Positions 1-3,613 of a stretch of 5,838 nt of DNA are shown piece after piece (positions within the stretch are counted from its first letter, which is position 1; every line of letters starts with the position of its first letter). Source of the DNA: Caulobacter sp. (GTDB taxonomy: Bacteria > Pseudomonadota > Alphaproteobacteria > Caulobacterales > Caulobacteraceae); NCBI GenBank assembly GCA_028291125.1, contig JAQGIN010000356.1:1-5838 (forward strand), written 5' to 3'. The position numbers and the translations under genes were made by a program. Below the pieces are notes generated by a model. It saw nothing but the letters and a program-made list of their open reading frames with translations. It was not told the DNA's origin and did not search any database.

Positions 1-714
1 CGCCGCGTAGCCGGCCGCCTGGGCGGCGCGGAAGGCGTCGAGGGCGGCGCTCAGCTCGGCGGCGGTCAGCTGGCCGTCGCTGTCGGTGTCGAGCTTGCCA
101 AAGGCGCTGGCGAAGCCGTCGGCCGAGTCCGGGGTCGCGGTCGTGTCGCCGGCGAAGGCGGTTTGAACCTCCTCGGCGCTGAGCGACCCGTCGCCGTTGG
201 CGTCGACGTCGCCGATCATCTGGGCGGCGAGGTCGGCGCTGGTCGGCGGCTGCGGCCGGTGGCCGCCGTGGGCGTGGCGGGTCTTGATCCCGGCGCTCAG
301 TTCGTCGGCGCTGAGCTTGGAATCGCCATCGCTGTCGAGCTTGGCGATCGCCCCGCTCAGGGCGTCGGTCTGGTCGGCGGCGCCGCCGCCCAGGGCGGCC
401 TGGATCTCCTCCAGACTCAGCATGCCGTCGCCATCGGTGTCGGCGGCGTCGATCACCTTGGCGGCCATGCCGTCGGCCGGGCTGGCGGCCTCCTGGGTCG
501 ACAGCAGGCCCGACAGGGTGTCGGCGGCGAAGCCCCCGCCCCCGCCGGCGCCGCTGGGCGGCGGACCGGGGGGCGGACCGCCCGGGGCCGAAGCGGCGGC
601 CGTCTCGCCCGGCAGGTCTTGCCCGGCGGCGGCGGTCTGGCTCTGAAGGAGCTGGGCCAGCAGGCGCTGGGCCTGGCCGCCTCCATAAGCCGTTGAAATC
701 GCGGATATCTGCAT
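1..714 (-). CDS. Four-EF-hand calcium-binding protein (3' end beyond window)
   Basis: The protein reads from ATG at 712-714 and is still open at the left edge (238 residues visible). GAGG (plus 720-723) lies 5 nt upstream as ribosome binding site. Four canonical 12-residue EF-hand loops are visible: residues 92-103 (DTDGDGMLSLEE), 127-138 (DSDGDSKLSADE), 171-182 (DANGDGSLSAEE) and 209-220 (DTDSDGQLTAAE). Each has acidic or Asn ligands at positions 1, 3 and 5, Leu at 8 and Glu at 12. Loop 2 has Ser instead of Gly at position 6. Spacing suggests two EF-hand pairs. Residues 1-35 are rich in Ala, Gln and Leu with no hydrophobic signal peptide; residues 44-61 are a Pro/Gly-rich linker, and a His-rich stretch (HAHGGH) precedes loop 3. 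By family knowledge it should bind Ca2+, as sensor or buffer. Proteins of this layout are sometimes named XopAW-like after a Xanthomonas effector; I recall that name and have not checked it, and nothing nearby indicates type III secretion. Cellular location is unknown. Confidence 0.9.
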   Translation of the reverse strand, partial: MQISAISTAYGGGQAQRLLAQLLQSQTAAAGQDLPGETAAASAPGGPPPGPPPSGAGGGGGFAADTLSGLLSTQEAASPADGMAAKVIDAADTDGDGMLSLEEIQAALGGGAADQTDALSGAIAKLDSDGDSKLSADELSAGIKTRHAHGGHRPQPPTSADLAAQMIGDVDANGDGSLSAEEVQTAFAGDTTATPDSADGFASAFGKLDTDSDGQLTAAELSAALDAFRAAQAAGYAA

Positions 715-821
715 CGGAACCTCGCTTCTGATCTGGACGACGCCGGCGGGCGGCGGCGGAAAACGGGAAAGCCCGCGCCAGACGAATTGCAAGTTCCACG
801 CAAGAGTTGGTGGCGGTCTAT

Positions 822-851
822 TGTTTCAATTTCGAATGCAAAAATGAAACA
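822..851. repeat. Perfect 7-bp inverted repeat upstream of EF-hand gene
   Basis: TGTTTCA (822-828) and TGAAACA (845-851) are perfect inverse copies separated by 16 nt. The arms sit in the AT-richer part of the gap, about 110-135 nt before the EF-hand start. The spacing is compatible with a dimeric regulator site or a weak hairpin. No known operator was recognised. Confidence 0.4.
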
Positions 852-854
852 GTG

Positions 855-882
855 ATGACACGTAAGATGATACTGGCGTCAA
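855..882 (-). promoter_or_regulatory. Tentative sigma-70-like promoter for EF-hand gene
   Basis: On the minus strand TTGACGC (plus 876-882) matches the Caulobacter housekeeping -35 consensus TTGACGS as I remember it. No good -10 (GCTANAWC) follows at the expected distance; the nearest candidate, GTGTCATC, matches only in part. The position, about 140 nt before the start codon in the AT-richer stretch, is reasonable, but the call rests on the -35 alone. Confidence 0.2.
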
Positions 883-972
883 ATTCAGAAAATTCGGCCA
901 CCTTACTGCCATACTAGACATAATCCCATCTCACCGCTCAAGACTAAATTGGTCGAGCGCTAGGCAAGTTCA

Positions 973-1101
973 GCCACACCCCCAAAGCCCATCATCCCCG
1001 CGAAAGCGGGAACCCAGGTGTTTTATCGTCGAGCGCGGTGGGTTTCAGAAAAAGCCTGGGTCCCCGCTTTCGCGGGGATGATGGCTGTAGGGGTCGATGG
1101 C
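973..1101. repeat. REPIN-like element: two inverted REP-type hairpins
   Basis: Two nearly identical arms face each other: 986-1018 and 1055-1086. They differ by one substitution and one extra base, enclose a 36-nt middle, and similarity weakens outward to about 973 and 1101. Each arm contains its own small hairpin: TCCCCGC/GCGGGGA around a 4-nt loop on the right (1061-1078, GAAA when read on the minus strand), and the same with one mismatch and loop GAAA on the left (995-1012). Paired inverted REP hairpins of about 100-130 nt are the known layout of REPINs, which are moved in trans by RAYT transposases. From memory the core CCCGCGAAAGCGGG is a common intergenic repeat in proteobacteria. No transposase gene is in the window. 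The right arm lies 59 nt past the stop of the glycosyltransferase-like gene, so it may also stop or stabilise that transcript. Confidence 0.75.
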
Positions 1102-1122
1102 GGAGGGCTCGCCGCTTGACCT

Positions 1123-1142
1123 GGCGCGGGCGCGGGCGCGGG
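1123..1142. repeat. Short tandem repeat (GGCGCG)x3
   Basis: Three direct copies of GGCGCG plus GG end two bases before the stop codon of the glycosyltransferase-like gene, on its 3' side. It is a low-complexity GC tract, of note only as a possible slippage site. Confidence 0.6.
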
Positions 1143-1144
1143 CC

Positions 1145-1960
1145 CTAAAGTCCGAAGCGCACCTGGGCGTCGCCGGCGAATTCGCGCGGGCCGATGTGCA
1201 TCAGCTTGCTGCGGGTGTCGAGCCACACCTCGCCGCCCAGGGCCCGCCAGCGGCGGCAGAAGGTGTAGTCCTCGGACAGGTATTCGCCGGTCTCGGGTTC
1301 GATCATGCAGTCGAACAGGGCGTAGAGGTTCTGGCTGCGGTTGAGGATCGCCCGGTCGTGGGCGGCGTTGTAGCGGGTCTCGGGATAGGCGGCCTGCATC
1401 CGCTCCAGGGCGGCGCGCTTGATCAGCATGAAGCCGGTGCCGGCGAACTCGGCGCTGACGAAGCCGTCGGACTCCTGGCGGTCGTCTTCGTCGTGCGGCG
1501 CGCCGACATAACGCAGCTGGGCGGTCTCCAGCGCCTCGCCGCCGGCGACGCGGTCGAACACCGCCGCGTCGTGGTGGACGATCTTCAGCGGGTACATGCC
1601 GGCCACCACGTCCTGGTCGAAGCGGACCATCCGCCCGACCTGGTCGGCGGTGAAGCCGATGTCGGCGTCGATGAACATCAGGTGGGTGACGGTGGGAATG
1701 TCCAGGGCGGTGGCCACCAGGGTGTTGCGGGCCCGGGTGATCAGCGAGTCGTTGCCCAACAGCTCGACGGTGACCGTGACGTCCTCGTTGCTGGCCGCCG
1801 CCATCAGCGAGCAGACCGAGTGCATGTAACGCTGGGTCAGCATGCCGCCGTAGCAGGGGGTGGCGACGACGATATGCACGGCTTTGAGTGGCAAGGCTGC
1901 GGTCCTCGTCAAGCGGCGGACCTGACGCCGGAAAGTCCGGCGGCGCGGGGCCTTAACCAT
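1145..1960 (-). CDS. GT-A-fold glycosyltransferase-like protein
   Basis: A 271-residue protein from ATG at 1958-1960 to TAG at 1145-1147. After a basic N-terminus (residues 1-20, many Arg) comes the first beta strand and loop of a nucleotide-sugar transferase (HIVVATPCYGG, 29-39). Then come GNDSLITRARN (69-79), a DxD-type metal and nucleotide site in MFIDADIGF (95-103, Asp98 and Asp100), EFAGTGFMLIKR (171-182) and SEDYTFCRRWRALGG (229-243). The C-terminal MHIG (254-257) may hold a late active-site His. This order resembles GT2-like and related GT-A enzymes, often phage or polysaccharide associated. No membrane segment is seen, so the protein is probably cytoplasmic or peripheral. Donor and acceptor cannot be told, and no polysaccharide genes adjoin it. 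Start choice is uncertain: the ATG has only a weak GAAG upstream, whereas TTG at 1892-1894 has GAGG 9 nt away and would drop the basic tail. Confidence 0.82.
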   Translation of the reverse strand: MVKAPRRRTFRRQVRRLTRTAALPLKAVHIVVATPCYGGMLTQRYMHSVCSLMAAASNEDVTVTVELLGNDSLITRARNTLVATALDIPTVTHLMFIDADIGFTADQVGRMVRFDQDVVAGMYPLKIVHHDAAVFDRVAGGEALETAQLRYVGAPHDEDDRQESDGFVSAEFAGTGFMLIKRAALERMQAAYPETRYNAAHDRAILNRSQNLYALFDCMIEPETGEYLSEDYTFCRRWRALGGEVWLDTRSKLMHIGPREFAGDAQVRFGL

Positions 1961-1979
1961 TTGCTTCGAACACGATTCG

Positions 1980-2002
1980 GGCGGCGGCGTTGCCGCGCCG
2001 CC
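1980..2002. other. GC-rich hairpin just upstream of glycosyltransferase-like gene
   Basis: A 7-bp stem (GGCGGCG with CGCCGCC, several registers possible) lies about 20 nt upstream of the ATG at 1960. It could form in the 5' leader or end transcription from the kinase gene. There is no T run, so it is not a standard intrinsic terminator. Confidence 0.35.
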
Positions 2003-2087
2003 TCAATTGCGTCACTTGGTCCCGGCCCGGACGAGATCGCCGCGCTCAGGGCGCCAGGGAGACCTCCACCGGCGCCTCGAGTTCGGC

Positions 2088-2128
2088 GGCGGGCGAATCC
2101 CGCCTCTCTCGCCACCAGGGCGAGGGAG
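2088..2128. repeat. Two abutting strong hairpins, candidate REP-type repeat
   Basis: GGCGGG/CCCGCC around CGAAT (2088-2104) is followed directly by a 10-bp stem with one G-U pair around ACCAG (2104-2128, CCTCTCTCGCC against GGCGAGGGAG). Both dyads are precise and share base 2104. They lie 35 nt past the kinase stop codon. A repeated intergenic element or a transcript-end structure is likely; neither hairpin is followed by a T run. Confidence 0.5.
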
Positions 2129-2144
2129 ACGGGCTATTGGGCTG

Positions 2145-2159
2145 GGTCGATCTTCGACC
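2145..2159 (-). terminator. Terminator-like hairpin after kinase gene, no U tract
   Basis: GGTCGA-TCT-TCGACC is a perfect 6-bp stem with a 3-nt loop, starting 3 nt after the kinase stop codon. The minus-strand sequence beyond it (CAGCCCAATAG) has no T run. It may protect the mRNA end or help termination rather than act alone. Confidence 0.35.
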
Positions 2160-2162
2160 GTC

Positions 2163-3227
2163 CTAAACCGCCTCGGCCGCCGGTTCGGCGGGGGCCTGCG
2201 CGTGGCCGGGGGCGAAGGTGTGGACGATCGAGACCATCGTCCCCGGATGGCCGTCGGTGACCCGGACCTCGGCTTGCAGCTGGTTGGCCAGGGCCTCGAC
2301 GATGCTGGTGCCCAGGCCCGGCTTGGCCAGGGCGTCCTTGGGCATGCCCACGCCGTCGTCGCCGATCGCCAGCGTCCAGTCGCCGGCCTTGGCCCGGTAG
2401 TCGACGGTGATCTTGCCGTCGCGGCCGCCGGGGAAGGCGTGCTTCAGAGCGTTGATCACCAGTTCGGTGACGATCAGGCCGAGGCTGATCGAGACGTCGG
2501 CGTTGACCGCGCTGTCGTCGACGCTCACCGCCACCGACACCTTGTCGTGGTCGACGATCATCGACGCGCCCAGGCTTTGGCACAGCTGGGTGAGATAGGC
2601 CTTCAGCGCCACCTCGCCCAGCCGCGAGGCCGCCAGCTGCTGCTGCACGGAGGCGATCGACATCACCCGATCGTGGGCGTCGGCCAGGTGGGAGCGGGTC
2701 TCCGCGGACTGCACCTTGCGGGCGCTCTGCAGCAGCACGCTGGCGATGATCTGCAGGCTGTTGGCGACCCGGTGCTGCACTTCCTGCAGCAGGATGGCCT
2801 TTTCGCGCAGCAGGTCGTCCTTGAGTTTGTCGTTGTGGCGGGCGTCGGTGACGTCGGCCACCGTCAGCAGCAGCCGCACCTGATCCTTGTCGTCATAGTC
2901 GAGCCGGTGGGCGTTCAGCACCAGACGGCGGACCCCGTGGTCGCTGGCGAGGTCCATCTCATAGGCCTCAACCTGAGCTTGTCCCGAGACGGTGGCGGTG
3001 AGCAGCGACCGCAGCCGCGGCAGGTTCCATTCGCCGGCCCCGAGGCCGAAAATGGAGCGGTCCGCGACCCCGACGGATTCGATTTTGAAGGCGTGGGAGA
3101 ACGAGGTGCTGGCGGCGATGACGTTAAGGTCGCCGTCCAGCAGCAGCAGCGGCGCGCTGGAGGCGGCGACGACCGCCAAGGCCAAGCTGAGCCCGCCATC
3201 GTGATGGAGGGGTGGTCGGGCAGCCAT
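2163..3227 (-). CDS. Soluble PAS-domain sensor histidine kinase, HisKA_2 type
   Basis: A 354-residue protein starting at ATG 3225-3227, preceded at 6 nt by GAAGAG (plus 3234-3239). A longer frame from a TTG near 3323 lacks comparable support. Residues about 20-128 form a PAS-like sensor domain ending in the typical VADVTDAR. The dimerisation and phosphoacceptor helix follows, with LLQEVQHRVANSLQIIASVL (about 146-165) and phosphoacceptor His152, the signature of the HisKA_2 (HWE-related) class. The ATPase domain has the N box ELVINALKHAF (255-265, Asn259), G1 GDDGVGMP (289-296) and G2 GLGTSIVEAL (304-313). Residues 340-354 are an Ala/Pro-rich tail. No transmembrane helix is seen, so it should sense a cytoplasmic signal or cofactor; the ligand is unknown. 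In alphaproteobacteria this class often feeds the PhyR general stress response or single-domain regulators. No response regulator is adjacent, so it is an orphan kinase here. Confidence 0.92.
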   Translation of the reverse strand: MAARPPLHHDGGLSLALAVVAASSAPLLLLDGDLNVIAASTSFSHAFKIESVGVADRSIFGLGAGEWNLPRLRSLLTATVSGQAQVEAYEMDLASDHGVRRLVLNAHRLDYDDKDQVRLLLTVADVTDARHNDKLKDDLLREKAILLQEVQHRVANSLQIIASVLLQSARKVQSAETRSHLADAHDRVMSIASVQQQLAASRLGEVALKAYLTQLCQSLGASMIVDHDKVSVAVSVDDSAVNADVSISLGLIVTELVINALKHAFPGGRDGKITVDYRAKAGDWTLAIGDDGVGMPKDALAKPGLGTSIVEALANQLQAEVRVTDGHPGTMVSIVHTFAPGHAQAPAEPAAEAV

Positions 3228-3315
3228 GGCTGTCTCTTCAAGTGACCGGAGGCTCGCGAAACGAAAGTCATACCCGGCAGGGTGGAAGCGAGACCGCAAT
3301 GGCCCACGATTATCG

Positions 3316-3366
3316 GGCCGCAAGTCTCGTCAGCGATTTTACCATGGTTCCCCCGGCCGCAAGACT
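3316..3366. repeat. 12-nt direct repeat flanking kinase promoter
   Basis: GGCCGCAAGTCT (3316-3327) and GGCCGCAAGACT (3355-3366) differ at one base and start 39 nt apart. They bracket the candidate -10 element of the kinase promoter, which fits paired regulator sites, though chance in GC-rich DNA is not excluded. Confidence 0.4.
3336..3362 (-). promoter_or_regulatory. Candidate sigma-70-type promoter of the kinase gene
   Basis: On the minus strand TTGCGGC (plus 3356-3362), 12 nt, then GGTAAAAT (plus 3336-3343) resembles the Caulobacter TTGACGS-N10-14-GCTANAWC pattern, and TAAAAT also fits a general -10. The leader would be about 100 nt. A GGAAC (plus 3347-3351) overlaps it and could be an ECF -35, but the expected CGTT 16-17 nt further on reads CGAG. 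Confidence 0.3.
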
Positions 3367-3387
3367 CTTATCGATATTCTTCCGAGA

Positions 3388-3564
3388 TCAGACGCTGGGC
3401 GTAATGATTTGATCTCGCTGATCTTGCGCCAAGGCCCGGCGCGCGAGTTCCCGCCATTGCTGCGCGAGTTCGAAAAATTCGACGCGGGTCTCGGTCGCGC
3501 CGCACTGCAGAGCGCGGTCGTCCATCTCGGCTGCCTTGGCGAGGCATTCCACGGCCGTCAGCAT
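3388..3564 (-). CDS. Small uncharacterised protein, 58 residues
   Basis: Reads from ATG at 3562-3564 to TGA at 3388-3390. AGGA (plus 3572-3575) sits 7 nt upstream, a good ribosome binding site. The product begins MLTAVECLAKAAEMDDRALQ and contains FFELAQQWRELARRAL (about 34-49). The pattern is two amphipathic, Ala/Glu/Arg-rich helices with a short turn, soluble, no signal peptide, with Cys7 and Cys21. Similar short proteins with an N-terminal CLAKAAEMD-like helix followed by a W-R-LAR helix are, from memory, common as hypothetical proteins in Caulobacterales. Function is unknown. It starts 49 nt after the beta-glucosidase stop on the same strand, so cotranscription is likely. Codon use matches its neighbours. 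Confidence 0.72.
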   Translation of the reverse strand: MLTAVECLAKAAEMDDRALQCGATETRVEFFELAQQWRELARRALAQDQRDQIITPSV

Positions 3565-3613
3565 GGCCCGATCCTAGCCGATAAGCCGGGGTTCTCCTCG
3601 CGTTTTCGCGCCT

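Larger units (their letters stand above)
715..1144. other. 430-nt intergenic region between glycosyltransferase-like and EF-hand genes
   Basis: No convincing gene is seen on either strand. From right to left it holds a GGCGCG triplet repeat just after the upstream gene's stop, a REPIN-like inverted repeat (973-1101), a clearly AT-richer segment (about 800-960) that is the likely promoter region of the EF-hand gene, a 7-bp dyad at 822-851, and a GC-rich leader of about 75 nt before the EF-hand start. The short minus-strand reading frame at 1023-1226 runs through the repeat and into the neighbouring gene and is not taken as real. Confidence 0.7.

Noticed and set aside
163..696. 177-codon plus-strand frame over the EF-hand gene
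   Set aside because: It mirrors repeated Asp/Gly/Leu codons of the EF-hand protein and has no domain of its own.
986..1086. CRISPR array
   Set aside because: There are only two copies, in inverted rather than direct orientation, with one spacer-like centre and no cas genes.
1909..2115. 68-codon minus-strand frame upstream of the glycosyltransferase-like gene
   Set aside because: Arg/Ala/Gly-rich, without a convincing ribosome binding site, overlapping hairpins and the start of the next gene out of frame.
1097..2260. 387-codon open frame on the plus strand
   Set aside because: It lies opposite the glycosyltransferase-like gene and runs across the intergenic hairpins into the kinase 3' end. 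Its product is Gly/Val/His/Gln-rich with no domain, as expected antisense to a GC-rich gene.
2007..3245. 412-codon open frame on the plus strand
   Set aside because: Antisense to the whole kinase gene, with low-complexity composition and no recognisable domain. The minus strand has an intact kinase with all motifs.
3228..3323. 32-residue N-terminal extension of the kinase from a TTG codon
   Set aside because: The extension would overlap the likely promoter leader, and the ATG at 3227 has a good ribosome binding site at the right distance.
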